Shown here: in pieces, positions 1-8,195 of the stretch
Numbering within the stretch: the first letter of the stretch is position 1
Layout of the letters: every line of letters begins with the position of its first letter
NCBI GenBank assembly: GCA_028868825.1
Contig: JAGWTU010000011.1
Coordinates: 1 to 64,000 of the forward strand
Source: Burkholderiales bacterium
Lineage (GTDB): Bacteria; Pseudomonadota; Gammaproteobacteria; Burkholderiales; Burkholderiaceae_C
Direction of reading: 5' to 3'
Length of the DNA: 64,000 bases
Notes under the pieces: generated by a model
The model's database searches: none
Told to the model about the DNA's origin: nothing
What the model saw: only the letters and a program-made list of their open reading frames with translations
Translations under genes and position numbers: made by a program

Positions 1-1
1 G

Positions 2-217
2 CCGGTGGTCGCGCCGCCGCCCCCGCCGCCGCCGCCGCCGCCGCCGCCTCCCGCGCCGGTTCCGGCGCCGGCAGCGATGTCCGAGGCGACCTCGGTGAAC
101 TACGTCGGACTGGGCGTCGTCGGTGCCGCGGCGATCGCCGCGGCGGCCTGGATGCACCACGAGGATCGCAGTTCGGGCACGACCACCGGCACCACCGGTA
201 CCACCGGCACGCATTGA
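2..217 (+). CDS. C-terminal part of a threonine-rich membrane protein, YjbE/GfcA-like (5' end outside window)
   Basis: The reading frame is open to the left edge, so only the C-terminal 71 residues are seen. They begin with a run of prolines encoded by CCG/CCC codons, followed by a Pro/Ala stretch. One hydrophobic segment follows (VGLGVVGAAAIAAAAW), and the protein ends in a tail of Gly-Thr-Thr repeats. A small protein with one membrane segment and a Thr-rich tail is what YjbE/GfcA, the first gene of the yjbEFGH or gfc exopolysaccharide operons, looks like. The next two genes match YjbF and YjbG-YjbH, which supports the reading. The proline run is not known to me from E. coli YjbE and may be lineage-specific. 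A GTG at position 5 could be read as a start but has no visible ribosome site, and the frame continues upstream. Identity rests mostly on context. Confidence 0.55.
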   Translation, partial: PVVAPPPPPPPPPPPPPAPVPAPAAMSEATSVNYVGLGVVGAAAIAAAAWMHHEDRSSGTTTGTTGTTGTH

Positions 218-236
218 GGAATCGGGGCGGGCCGCA

Positions 237-929
237 TTGACCTCGACCCCCAATGGACCGCGGCAACTGGCCGCGGTCTTTTTTTCCTGTGCGCTCGCGT
301 GGGCGCTCGCCGGCTGCTCGGGGACGATGCAGGGCGCGCGGGCGACGCTGGCGCCGCTCTGGCATGGTGAAGGGGCCGACCTCGCCGCGCTGCCGCTCAA
401 GCCCACGCTGCGCTACCTGCGCGTGGAGGTCAACGGCCGTGTCGGCCTGATGGTCTGGTCCGACGACGAGGAAGGCCCGCGCGGGCGCACCGGCGTCTGG
501 TACAGCGGCGACGGCAGCGTGCTGCGCCTGGCGCAGGGCCATGTCGTCGGCTTCTCGAGCCCGGATCGGCAATGGCGCGTGAGCGCCGTCGTCGACGCCG
601 CACCGGCGGCTGCCGTCGGCTCCTGGGCCGTCCCGGAACGCAGCACCGAGATCCGCGACGCGCAGCCCGGCTACCGTTTCGGCATCCCCTTCGAGCGCGA
701 ACGCATCGCGCTGGCGCAGCCGCCGAGCGGCCAGCACTGGCTCGGCGCGACCGCGGGCCTGCGCTGGTTCGAGGAGCACAACGTCGGCGCCACCGACGAT
801 GCGCTCGACTCGGCTGCGGCGCCCGCCTGGGTGGCGCTCGACGCCCAGGCGCGACCGGTCTACGGCGCGCGCTGCATGGAGCCCGGCTGGTGCCTGCATT
901 GGCAGGTCTGGCCGACGCCGTCGCCATGA
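237..929 (+). CDS. YjbF/GfcB-type lipoprotein, exopolysaccharide operon
   Basis: A protein of about 230 residues. The N-terminus is hydrophobic and ends in the lipobox LAGC, with the lipidated cysteine near residue 27 of the chosen start. It is therefore expected in the outer membrane or periplasm. The body has the length and pattern of the YjbF/GfcB (DUF2886-like) family, which is encoded beside YjbG and YjbH and takes part in extracellular polysaccharide production. No ATG lies before the signal sequence. The best start is TTG at 237, preceded by GGGGCGGG at 224-231. A longer frame reaching back to 123 would overlap the upstream gene and add a non-signal Arg-rich stretch, so it was rejected. 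The stop overlaps the next start (ATGA), so the two are probably translationally coupled. The start is uncertain; the family call is fairly good. Confidence 0.7.
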   Translation: MTSTPNGPRQLAAVFFSCALAWALAGCSGTMQGARATLAPLWHGEGADLAALPLKPTLRYLRVEVNGRVGLMVWSDDEEGPRGRTGVWYSGDGSVLRLAQGHVVGFSSPDRQWRVSAVVDAAPAAAVGSWAVPERSTEIRDAQPGYRFGIPFERERIALAQPPSGQHWLGATAGLRWFEEHNVGATDDALDSAAAPAWVALDAQARPVYGARCMEPGWCLHWQVWPTPSP

Positions 930-3667
930 GGGCCTGGCCGTGGTTGATCGCCGGGCTGATCGCGGGCCTGCTGGCCGGCAGCGCGGCGCAGGCCCAGGGC
1001 ACGGCCGTGGCGCCGACCGGTGAGCGGCTCAGCGACTGGCTGCTTCGTCATCCGCCCGGCGCCGCCACCGACCCGCTCGGGCTGCAGTGGCAGCGCCAGT
1101 CCGAGGTCGCTGCGCAACGGCGCCAACGCGACGCGCTGATCGATGCGCTGCGCGCAGCGACGCAGGCCGGTCGGGTGCGTGGCGAAGATGCCGAGCGGCT
1201 GATCCGCGCGCTCGAGGCCTTGCCCGTGACCGGCCGCGTCGCCCTGCCGCTGCGCGACCCGCGCCTGCTGCAGGCCCATCCCGAACTCGACCCCGTGCTG
1301 GCCGCCGGCGACCATGTCGTGCTCGCGCAGCGCTCGAACATGGTCGCGGTCTGGCTCGGCGACGCGCCGCCTTGCGTGCTGCGCTTCGAGCCGCTTTGGC
1401 CGGCGGCGCGCTACCTGGCCGCCTGCGGGTCGAAGGCCGACCGAGCCTGGATCATCGAGCCCGACGCCAGCGTGATCGAGGTCGGCGTCGCGCCCTGGAA
1501 CGCGTCGACGCAGGATCTGCCGGCGCCGGGTGCCCGCATCTGGGCCCCGGGTCCCGGCTGGCCGCGGGCCCTGAGCGAACGTTTCGCGGCCTTCCTCGCG
1601 ACCCAGGCGCCGGTCGACGCGACCTTGCCGACCGATCGCACCGTGGCGCCGGCCGATCTCGCGCAGCGCGCGGCCGCGCTGCCGCGCGACCTCGTCACCG
1701 GCCCGAGCGACTGGGGCGTGACCGGCCTGCTGCAGACGCCCACGGCGCGCTTCGCGCCGGCCGGGCGCGTCGGCTTCAGCTACAGCCAGGAGCGCCCGTA
1801 CCACCAGTACAACTTCGACCTCAGCCCCTTCGATGCGCTCGAGGTCGTCGTGCGCTACACGGCGATCACCAACCAGCCCTACGGCGTCGTCGGCAGCAGC
1901 CAGTCGTATCTCGACAAATCGATCGAAGCCAAGCTCGCGCTGACCGACGAGACGCGGTGGCTGCCGGCGCTCGCCCTGGGCCTGCGCGATCCCGGCGGCA
2001 CGGGCCTGTTCGCCGGCGAGTACCTCGTCGGCAGCAAGCGCTGGGGCGACCTCGATTTCAGTCTCGGCCTGGGCTGGGGCTACCTGGGCGCGCGCGGCAA
2101 TCTGCGCAATCCCTTCGCGGCGCTGGGCTCGCGCTGGCAGACGCGCACGGCGCCGACGGTCGGGCAGGGCGGCGAGGTCAGCCTCAAGACGCTGTTCACG
2201 GGCCGCACGGCGGTGTTCGGCGGCGTGCAATGGTCGCCGCGCGGCGTGCCCTGGCAGTTGCAACTCGAACTCGACGGCAACGACTATTGCCGCGAACCGT
2301 TCGGCCAGCGCCTGCGCGCCTCGAGCCCAGTCAACCTCGGCTGGACCTGGCAGAGCGGACCGCTGGGCGTGCGGCTCGGTTTCGAGCGCGGCCGCATCCT
2401 CACTTTCGGCCTCAACCTGCAGACCGACCTGCCGCGGCTCGATCAACCGAAGATCGCGCTGCCGCGGCTGGCGCCCGCCGATCCGTCGCGGCCACCCAGC
2501 GGTGCCGATGCGCGCACGCTGGCCGACGCGAGCGCGCAGACGGGCTGGGACGCGACCCGCATCGAGCTCAGCCAGACCGGCCTCGGGCCGACCTGGACCG
2601 TCACCGTCGACGCCATCGGCGGCGAGCAGCAGCGCCAGCGCATCGACCGCGGCAACGCCGTGCTCGACCGCGACGCGCCGCCCGAGATCCGCGCCTTCGA
2701 GTGGGTGCTGCGGGTCGAGGGCACCGAAGTCGCGCGGCGGCTCGACGACCGCGGCGCCTGGGTCGCCGCGCACACGCGCTGGACCGGCATGCCGGCGCCG
2801 CTGCCGGCCGCGGCCGAGCCGGCGCCGCCGCCGCAGCGCGAACTGGTCGCGACGCCGTCGCGCGCCGCCGCGGGCAACGCCTACCTCGGCTTCCAGCAGC
2901 AGCTCGGCGGGCCCGACGGCTATCTGTACGCGCTCTCGGCCGGCGTCGCGGGGCGGCTCGACATCGCCCGCGGCACCTGGCTGCAGGGCAGCGCCGAGCT
3001 GCGCCTGATCGACAACTACGACAAGTTCACCTACACCGCCGACAGCAGCCTGCCGCGCGTGCGCACCCATGTCCGCGAGTACCTGACGGACTCGCGGCTG
3101 AACCTGCCCAATGCGCAGATCACGAACTTCGAGCGCCTGGGCGATTCGGTCTACAGCCTGGTCTATGCGGGCTGGCTCGAGCCGATGTACGCCGGCGTCG
3201 GCGGCGAGCTGATGTGGCGTCCCCAGCGCAGCGGCGTCGCCCTCGGGCTCGACCTCAACCATGTCCGCCAGCGCCACTTCGACCAGCATCTGGGCCTGCG
3301 CGACTACGCCGTCAACACCGGCCACCTGACGCTGTACTGGGACACCGGCTGGCAGGGCGTGCGCACGGCAGTCTCGGCCGGCCAGTATCTGGCGGGCGAT
3401 CGCGGCGTCACGGTCGACCTTTCGCGCGGCTTCGCCAACGGCACGCGCATCGGCCTGTGGGCGACGAAGACCAACGTCTCGGCCGCCGCGTTCGGTGAGG
3501 GCAGCTTCGACAAGGGCTTCTATGTCAGCATCCCCTTCGACGTGCTGTTCTCGGTCTGGTCGAAGGAGACGATGAAGATCGTCTGGCAACCGCTGATCCG
3601 CGACGGCGGCGCCAAGCTCGACCGCGCCGTCACGCTCTGGGGACTGACGGCGCCGGGGGCGCATTAG
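926..3667 (+). CDS. YjbG-YjbH fusion: periplasmic GfcC-like domain joined to YjbH outer-membrane protein
   Basis: 913 residues. Residues 1-25 form a signal peptide ending AAQAQ. Residues of about 30-240 look like GfcC/YjbG: a helical N-terminal part is followed by LPVTGRVALPLRDPRLL, a GDHVVLAQR strand, and the pattern AWIIEPDASVIEVGVAPWN ahead of PGARIWAPGP. From about 250 to the end the protein is YjbH/GfcD-like. This part starts DWGVTGLLQTPTARFAPAGRVGFSYS, has many alternating Tyr/Gly/Arg strands, and ends in a typical YjbH tail. In enterobacteria YjbG (about 245 residues) and YjbH (about 700) are separate genes. Their sum matches this length, and no separate yjbG lies in the operon. The product is expected to act in exopolysaccharide secretion at the outer membrane. 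The 4-bp overlap with the lipoprotein gene fixes the start at 926. Confidence 0.8.
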   Translation: MRAWPWLIAGLIAGLLAGSAAQAQGTAVAPTGERLSDWLLRHPPGAATDPLGLQWQRQSEVAAQRRQRDALIDALRAATQAGRVRGEDAERLIRALEALPVTGRVALPLRDPRLLQAHPELDPVLAAGDHVVLAQRSNMVAVWLGDAPPCVLRFEPLWPAARYLAACGSKADRAWIIEPDASVIEVGVAPWNASTQDLPAPGARIWAPGPGWPRALSERFAAFLATQAPVDATLPTDRTVAPADLAQRAAALPRDLVTGPSDWGVTGLLQTPTARFAPAGRVGFSYSQERPYHQYNFDLSPFDALEVVVRYTAITNQPYGVVGSSQSYLDKSIEAKLALTDETRWLPALALGLRDPGGTGLFAGEYLVGSKRWGDLDFSLGLGWGYLGARGNLRNPFAALGSRWQTRTAPTVGQGGEVSLKTLFTGRTAVFGGVQWSPRGVPWQLQLELDGNDYCREPFGQRLRASSPVNLGWTWQSGPLGVRLGFERGRILTFGLNLQTDLPRLDQPKIALPRLAPADPSRPPSGADARTLADASAQTGWDATRIELSQTGLGPTWTVTVDAIGGEQQRQRIDRGNAVLDRDAPPEIRAFEWVLRVEGTEVARRLDDRGAWVAAHTRWTGMPAPLPAAAEPAPPPQRELVATPSRAAAGNAYLGFQQQLGGPDGYLYALSAGVAGRLDIARGTWLQGSAELRLIDNYDKFTYTADSSLPRVRTHVREYLTDSRLNLPNAQITNFERLGDSVYSLVYAGWLEPMYAGVGGELMWRPQRSGVALGLDLNHVRQRHFDQHLGLRDYAVNTGHLTLYWDTGWQGVRTAVSAGQYLAGDRGVTVDLSRGFANGTRIGLWATKTNVSAAAFGEGSFDKGFYVSIPFDVLFSVWSKETMKIVWQPLIRDGGAKLDRAVTLWGLTAPGAH

Positions 3668-3727
3668 CGGCTGCGCGGCGACGCCCGCGCGGTACGATCC
3701 CCGGCAGGACCATCCGTCGGGTACTCG

Positions 3728-4765
3728 ATGCGCCAGGAATTGCTGATACGACATTGGGCGGCGCGCGACTCCTTCGAAGCGCTCACCGCGCTGCTGCATC
3801 GCGCCTATGCCCCGCTGGCGGCGCAGGGCCTGGCGGTCGCCGCGGCGACCCAGGGCACCGAGACGACGCGGCGCCGCGCCGCCGAAGGCCAATGCTGGGT
3901 GGCCGAGTGCGAAGGCGCGATCGTCGGCACGGCGACGGTCTGCGGCCCCTACGACACGGCGAGCGCGCACTGGGCCGTCGGCGTGCCCTGGTTCCGCGAC
4001 CGCGACACGGCGCATTTCCACCAGCTCGCGGTCGATGGCGACTGGCGGCGCCGCGGGCTGGGACGGCGCCTCATCGCCGCCTGCGAGACCTGGGCGCTGC
4101 GCCAGGGCTACAAGCGCATGGTGCTCGACGTCGCCGAGGCGGCGCAGGAGCTGCGCGCCATCTACCGCCGCTGCGGCTACGCCGACGTCGCCCAGGTGCA
4201 ATGGGAGGGGCAGGGCCATCGCAGCGTGGTGATGCTGAAGTCGCTCGACCGCTCGCCCTTGCGCGAGCAGCTGCAGACGATGGCGCGCTACAACCTGTGG
4301 GCGACGCGGCGCCTGTGCGCCGCCGTCGACGACCTGCCCGAGGCCGACTACCGGCGCGACGCCGGGCTCCACTTCAAGAGCATCCACGGCACCCTGAACC
4401 ACCTGCTGGTCGGCGAGCACGAACTCTGGTTTCGCCGCTTCGTCGAAGGCGCGACGCCGCCCGTGGCGCTCGACGCCGAGCTCGAACCCGGGCGCGCTCG
4501 CCTGCGCGAGCGCCTGCTCGACGGCGCGCTGGCCTGGCTGCCGCTGATCGAGGTCTGGCCCGAGGAGCGGCTGCACGGCACGCTGCAATACCGCAGCGTC
4601 TCCGGACGTGAGCACCAGCTCCCGTTCTCGGCCACGCTGCTGCACGTCTTCAACCACGGCACGCATCATCGTGGCCAGATCACCGCGGCGCTCACCGCGA
4701 TGGGCCGACCGGCGCCCGAAATCGACCTCGTGTACATGCTTCAGGAGGAGGCGCGGCCGGGCTGA
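3728..4765 (+). CDS. GNAT acetyltransferase fused to a DinB-family metal-binding domain
   Basis: 345 residues in two clear parts. Residues 1 to about 175 are a GNAT N-acetyltransferase: the strand AHFHQLAVDGDWRR is followed by the acetyl-CoA loop RRRGLGRRLI, then a helix and a C-terminal IYRRCGY strand. Residues of about 180-345 are a DinB/YfiT-like four-helix domain. It begins LQTMARYNLWATRRL, has the first histidine motif in SIHGTLNHLLVGEHELW, and has the late cluster HVFNHGTHHRGQI that normally supplies two metal ligands. GNAT proteins acylate amines using acetyl-CoA. DinB-fold enzymes include thiol transferases and hydrolases that use a divalent metal. The substrate cannot be read from sequence. 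The gene is flanked by short spacers and seems monocistronic. Start ATG 3728 is just upstream of the GNAT fold. Confidence 0.8.
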   Translation: MRQELLIRHWAARDSFEALTALLHRAYAPLAAQGLAVAAATQGTETTRRRAAEGQCWVAECEGAIVGTATVCGPYDTASAHWAVGVPWFRDRDTAHFHQLAVDGDWRRRGLGRRLIAACETWALRQGYKRMVLDVAEAAQELRAIYRRCGYADVAQVQWEGQGHRSVVMLKSLDRSPLREQLQTMARYNLWATRRLCAAVDDLPEADYRRDAGLHFKSIHGTLNHLLVGEHELWFRRFVEGATPPVALDAELEPGRARLRERLLDGALAWLPLIEVWPEERLHGTLQYRSVSGREHQLPFSATLLHVFNHGTHHRGQITAALTAMGRPAPEIDLVYMLQEEARPG

Positions 4766-4828
4766 AGCGGCTACTGTCCACCGAACCGGCGCCGCCGCGT
4801 TGAGTACGCCACTGCCCCAGGAGCGACC

Positions 4829-5449
4829 ATGGACCTCGACCTGCCCCATCTTGCCGCCCTCGCCGCCGCCCTCGGATGGGCGAGCGGGCTGCGCCTGTAC
4901 GCTGTCGTGTTCCTGACCGGCGCCGCCGGCTACCTGGGCTGGGTGCCGCTGCCCGCCGGGTTGCACCTGCTGCAGACGCCGGTCGTCCTCGGCGCCAGCT
5001 TCGCGATGCTGGTGCTCGAGTTCTTCGCCGACAAGATCCCCGGATTCGACACGGTCTGGGACACCATCCACACCTTCATCCGCATCCCCGCCGGTGCCGC
5101 GCTCGCCGCCGGCGTCTTCGGCGGCGACCACGAGAGCTGGGGCCTCGTCGCGGCGCTGCTCGGCGGCACGCTGGCGGCGACCTCGCACGCGGCGAAGACG
5201 ACGACGCGCGCCGCCGTCAACACCTTGCCCGAGCCGTTCTCGAACATCGGCCTGTCGCTGCTGGGCGATGCGGCCGTGCCGGGCATGCTGTGGCTGTCGT
5301 GGAGCCATCCGGCGCTGTTCTTCGTCGCGCTGGCGGTCTCGATCGTGGTGGCGCTGGCGCTGACGATCGTGCTGTTCCGCTTCCTGCGCCGCCTCCTGGC
5401 CCGCATCGGCGGCAGGCCGGCGTCCGAGGCGCGCGAACTGACGGCCTAG
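4829..5449 (+). CDS. DUF4126 integral membrane protein
   Basis: 206 residues, mostly hydrophobic. There is an N-terminal segment around residues 8-30, several Gly/Ala-rich helices, and a long C-terminal helix (about 170-195, FFVALAVSIVVALALTIVL) followed by a basic Arg-rich tail. The motifs ASGLRLYAVVFLTGAAG, EFFADKIPGFDTVWDTIHTFIR and a central LLGGTLAATSHAAKTTTR match the DUF4126 family of inner-membrane proteins of unknown function. It lies 63 bp after the GNAT-DinB gene in the same direction, so the two may be cotranscribed. ATG 4829 follows an AGGAGCGACC stretch that includes a good ribosome site (AGGAG). No catalytic residues are known for the family, so no function is proposed. Confidence 0.8.
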   Translation: MDLDLPHLAALAAALGWASGLRLYAVVFLTGAAGYLGWVPLPAGLHLLQTPVVLGASFAMLVLEFFADKIPGFDTVWDTIHTFIRIPAGAALAAGVFGGDHESWGLVAALLGGTLAATSHAAKTTTRAAVNTLPEPFSNIGLSLLGDAAVPGMLWLSWSHPALFFVALAVSIVVALALTIVLFRFLRRLLARIGGRPASEARELTA

Positions 5450-5458
5450 GCGCGGCCG

Positions 5459-5833
5459 TCAGCGACGCGCGCCGAACCAGCGCCGCCGCGGCGGCGGCGC
5501 CGGGCCGTCGAGCGGCGCCGGCGAAGTCGAACTCGCGCCGAACACCGAATTGAAGATCGAGCCCCAGGTCGACGGCGGCGTCGATTCGGCCGCCGCCGTC
5601 TCGGGCAAGGGCGCGGCGGTCGGTTCCGGCCGCGGCTCGGCGCGCAGCGCGGCGCGGTACATGACGGCGAGCTGCGCCAGGTCGCTGCCGCGCAGCGCGT
5701 CGCAGACCAGCAGCACGTCGCGCGCGTACAGCGGGTCCTCGACCATCCGCTCGGTGTCGATGCCCTCGCCGAGCTCGGCCATCAAGCGCAGATGGATGCG
5801 ACCGGCAACGCGGTGGCAGCGACGTTTGTTCAT
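5459..5833 (-). CDS. Hypothetical protein, 124 residues
   Basis: The protein has a compact helical N-terminal half (residues 1-65) that begins MNKRRCHRVAGRIHLRLMAE and includes DPLYARDVLLVCDALRGSDLA. A Pro/Ala/Glu-rich linker follows, then a basic Arg-rich end (PPPRRRWFGARR). I recognise no domain. It has no signal peptide or membrane segment and is probably cytoplasmic. The frame stays open to 6097 upstream, but the ATG at 5833 begins the conserved-looking segment and avoids overlap with the divergent hmgL gene. It converges with the DUF4126 gene, 9 bp from its stop. The helical half has the regular composition of a real protein, which is why I keep it despite its size. Confidence 0.6.
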   Translation of the reverse strand: MNKRRCHRVAGRIHLRLMAELGEGIDTERMVEDPLYARDVLLVCDALRGSDLAQLAVMYRAALRAEPRPEPTAAPLPETAAAESTPPSTWGSIFNSVFGASSTSPAPLDGPAPPPRRRWFGARR

Positions 5834-5957
5834 GGATGCGCCAGTGTGCCGGTCCGGGCGGGTTGCGCACCATCCCCAAGACGGTTGAAAGTCGCATTCC
5901 TGACGACGCCTGTCATTCATTCGAACTAAGCTTGCAACATTGCACGCTGCCGCCACC

Positions 5958-6869
5958 ATGATTCCAACCCAAGTCACCCTGGTCGAAGTCGGTCCCCGCG
6001 ACGGGCTGCAGAACGAATCGGCGCCGGTCGCAGCGGCGCAGAAGATCGAACTCGTGCAGCGGCTGCAGGCCGCCGGCTGCCGAGAAATCGAGGTCACGAG
6101 CTACGTCAGCCCCAGATGGGTGCCGCAGATGGCCGACAACGCCCCGGTGATGGCCGGCATCGAGCGCCGGGCCGGCGTGCGCTACTCGGTGCTGACGCCG
6201 AACATGCAAGGGCTCGAGGCGGCGCTGGCCGGCCAGCCCGACGAGATCGTCGTCTTCGGCGCCGCCAGCGAGGCCTTCAGCCGCCGCAACATCAACTGCT
6301 CGGTGGCCGAGAGCATCGAGCGCTTCGCCCCCGTCGTCGCCGCCGCGCATGCCGCCGGGATCAAGGTGCGCTGCGCGATCTCCTGCGCGCTCGGCTGCCC
6401 CTACCAGGGCGAGGTCAGCGCCGACGAGGTCGAGCGCGTCGTCGTGCTGATGAAGGGCATCGGGGTCGACCATTGCGGTGTCGCCGACACCATCGGCGTC
6501 GGCACGCCGCGGCGCGTGCAGGCGGCGCTCGAGCGTGCGCTGCGCCATTTCCCGCTCGCCGAGGTCAGCGGCCATTTCCACGACACCTACGGGCAGGCGC
6601 TGGCCAACATCTACGCCAGCCTCGAGGTCGGCGTCGCGACCTTCGACACCAGCATCGCCGGACTCGGCGGCTGCCCCTACGCGAAGGGGGCGACCGGCAA
6701 CGTCGCCACCGAGGACGTCGTGTTCATGCTCGACGGCATGGGCATCGCGACGGGGCTGGACCTCGATGCGCTCGTCGATGCCGGCGCCTGGATCAGCGGC
6801 ATCCTCGGACGGCCTCCGGTGTCGCGCGTCGGCCGCGCGCTGCTGTCCAGGCGGGCCGCCGCGTCATGA
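5958..6869 (+). CDS. mvaB: Hydroxymethylglutaryl-CoA lyase
   Basis: 303 residues, normal for the family. The enzyme cleaves 3-hydroxy-3-methylglutaryl-CoA to acetyl-CoA and acetoacetate, the last step of leucine breakdown. It belongs to the DRE-TIM metallolyase superfamily. The N-terminal motif VGPRDGLQNE supplies the metal-binding Asp. HFHDTYG gives the two histidine ligands. The signature GLGGCPYAKGATGN carries the catalytic Cys at residue 239. ATG 5958 is chosen over a TTG 18 bases upstream because the barrel starts at once (TLVEVGPRDG). The stop overlaps the start of the DUF1289 gene by 4 bp, which itself overlaps the DsbA-like isomerase gene, so the three form one operon. No other leucine-catabolic genes (liu/mcc) are in the window. 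Confidence 0.93.
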   Translation: MIPTQVTLVEVGPRDGLQNESAPVAAAQKIELVQRLQAAGCREIEVTSYVSPRWVPQMADNAPVMAGIERRAGVRYSVLTPNMQGLEAALAGQPDEIVVFGAASEAFSRRNINCSVAESIERFAPVVAAAHAAGIKVRCAISCALGCPYQGEVSADEVERVVVLMKGIGVDHCGVADTIGVGTPRRVQAALERALRHFPLAEVSGHFHDTYGQALANIYASLEVGVATFDTSIAGLGGCPYAKGATGNVATEDVVFMLDGMGIATGLDLDALVDAGAWISGILGRPPVSRVGRALLSRRAAAS

Positions 6870-7090
6870 GCACCGACGCCACCGTCGCCTCGCCCTGCAT
6901 CAACGTCTGCCGCATCGACGAGGCCAGCGGCTGGTGCGTCGGCTGCCTTCGCACGATCGACGAGATCGCGGCCTGGTCGCAGCTCAGCGACGCCGACAAG
7001 CGCGCGCTGCGCGATCGCCTCGGGCCGCGGCGCCTGCAATGGCGACGGCTGCAACGCGCTACGGGCGCGGCGCCGGCGGAGCCGGCATGA
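6866..7090 (+). CDS. DUF1289 small cysteine-rich protein
   Basis: 74 residues. The N-terminal half has the DUF1289 pattern SPCINVCRIDEASGWCVGCLRTIDEIAAW, with four cysteines in two CxxxC/CxxC-like pairs that could hold a metal or Fe-S centre. The C-terminal half is basic and ends in an Ala/Pro tail. The family is common in proteobacteria, often as a short companion gene or domain, with no settled function. It is coupled at both ends by ATGA overlaps, to hmgL at 6866-6869 and to the next gene at 7087-7090. It is therefore made together with two CoA or thiol-related enzymes. A role in handling metal for one of these is possible but is inference only. Confidence 0.82.
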   Translation: MSTDATVASPCINVCRIDEASGWCVGCLRTIDEIAAWSQLSDADKRALRDRLGPRRLQWRRLQRATGAAPAEPA

Positions 7091-7713
7091 AGCGGCTGAT
7101 CTTCCACTTCGATTTCGTCTCGCCGTTCGCCTGGCTCGCCTTCGACCGCCTGCCGCAGGCGCTGGAGGGCTGCAGCTACGCGGTCGAGTACCGGCCGCTG
7201 CTGTTCGCCGGGCTGCTGCGCCACTGGGGCAATGTCGGTCCGGCCGAGATCGAGCCCAAGCGCGCCTGGACCTTCCGCCATGTGCACTGGCTGGCGGCGC
7301 AGCAGGGCACGGCGCTGGACACGCCGGCCGAGCACCCGTTCAATCCGCTGCCGCTGCTGCGGCTGGCGCTGGCCTGCGGACCCAACCGGCAGGTCGTCGA
7401 GACCCTCTTCCGCCATGCCTGGGTCGGCGGCGACCACGCGACCGACCCGGCGCGGCTGGCGGCGCTGACGACCGCGCTGGCGCCGGCGCGCGATCCACAG
7501 GGCGAAGACGTCAAGGCCGAACTGCGGCGGGCCACCGAGTCGGCGGCGGCGGCCGGCATCTTCGGCGTGCCGACGATCGAATTCGAGGGCCGGCATTTCT
7601 GGGGCCTGGACGCGCTGCCGATGCTGCGCGACGCGATGACGGGCGGCGCCTGGTTCGCGGGTCCGGACTGGGAGGCCGAGGGGCGGCCGCGCGCCGGCGT
7701 GAAGCGCGGCTGA
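7087..7713 (+). CDS. 2-hydroxychromene-2-carboxylate isomerase / DsbA-family oxidoreductase
   Basis: 208 residues with the thioredoxin-like fold of the HCCA isomerase (NahD) and kappa-class glutathione transferase group. The start is typical: a beta strand FHFDFVSPFAW. The serine of the SPF loop takes the place of the DsbA CxxC, so this is an isomerase or glutathione-binding enzyme rather than a disulfide oxidase. The late motif GIFGVPTIEFEGRHFWGLDAL contains the cis-proline (GVP) and the substrate-side FWGLD found in NahD-like proteins. These proteins act in naphthalene-type aromatic breakdown, but many bacterial members sit outside such pathways. The neighbours here (hmgL, DUF1289) suggest a CoA- or glutathione-linked catabolic role. 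ATG 7087 overlaps the previous stop. Confidence 0.85.
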   Translation: MKRLIFHFDFVSPFAWLAFDRLPQALEGCSYAVEYRPLLFAGLLRHWGNVGPAEIEPKRAWTFRHVHWLAAQQGTALDTPAEHPFNPLPLLRLALACGPNRQVVETLFRHAWVGGDHATDPARLAALTTALAPARDPQGEDVKAELRRATESAAAAGIFGVPTIEFEGRHFWGLDALPMLRDAMTGGAWFAGPDWEAEGRPRAGVKRG

Positions 7714-7886
7714 AGCCTGGCGCCTCCCAATGCCCCGGCATTGGTATTGGGGAAGTCCCGGGGGCCCAAGCCGGGTGCGCAGGCCCGGATTGTCAGAACG
7801 GGGTCAGTAGGGCTCTCGATAGTCCCTCACAGGCGCCGCAGACCGATCCAGGATGGCGCCCGGTTGCAACTACCCCGGAGACATGA

Positions 7887-8195
7887 ATGGACGCAAACCT
7901 GGCGCAGCGCATCGCTGCGCACCCGACGTACCAGAAACTCAAGACCACGAGGTCCACGTTGGGCTGGTGGTTGACCGCCGCGATGATGGTCGTCTACTAC
8001 GGCTACATCCTGCTGGTTGCCTTCGACAAGTCATTCCTCGCGCAGCGCTTCGGCGATGGCGTGATGACGCTGGGCATGCCGATCGGGTTGATCGTCATCG
8101 TCTTCACGATCGTCATCACGGCGATCTATGTCCGTCGCGCGAACGACGAGTTCGACCGCCTCTCCGAAGAACTGAACAAGGCGGTGCTGAAGTGA
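7887..8195 (+). CDS. DUF485 membrane protein, ActP partner (YjcH type)
   Basis: 102 residues. The conserved N-terminus ([20 protein letters not shown]) is followed by two membrane helices, roughly residues 28-50 and 62-88, and a charged C-terminal helix ([14 protein letters not shown]). This is the DUF485 family, of which E. coli YjcH, encoded between acs and actP, is the known member. It is a likely partner of the acetate permease. The stop overlaps the actP GTG start by 4 bp (GTGA at 8192-8195), giving translational coupling. CCCGGAGACATGA shows a good ribosome site before ATG 7887. The 173-bp region upstream holds a short hairpin (7727-7744) and presumably the promoter for this pair. I could not fix clear -35/-10 boxes there. 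Confidence 0.9.
   Translation: MDANLAQRIAAHPTYQKLKTTRSTLGWWLTAAMMVVYYGYILLVAFDKSFLAQRFGDGVMTLGMPIGLIVIVFTIVITAIYVRRANDEFDRLSEELNKAVLK

Noticed and set aside
15..55. CCG/CCC triplet run at the left edge
   Set aside because: It encodes a proline stretch in the first gene; not treated as an independent repeat element.
860..5308. Open frame of 1482 codons on the minus strand
   Set aside because: It lies across yjbGH, the GNAT-DinB gene and DUF4126 and has the Arg/Ala/Gly/Val-rich makeup of a GC-rich shadow frame; no domain.
7727..7744. 8-bp inverted repeat after the DsbA-like isomerase gene
   Set aside because: Loop of only 2 bases and no T-run; weak as a terminator and not called as a feature.
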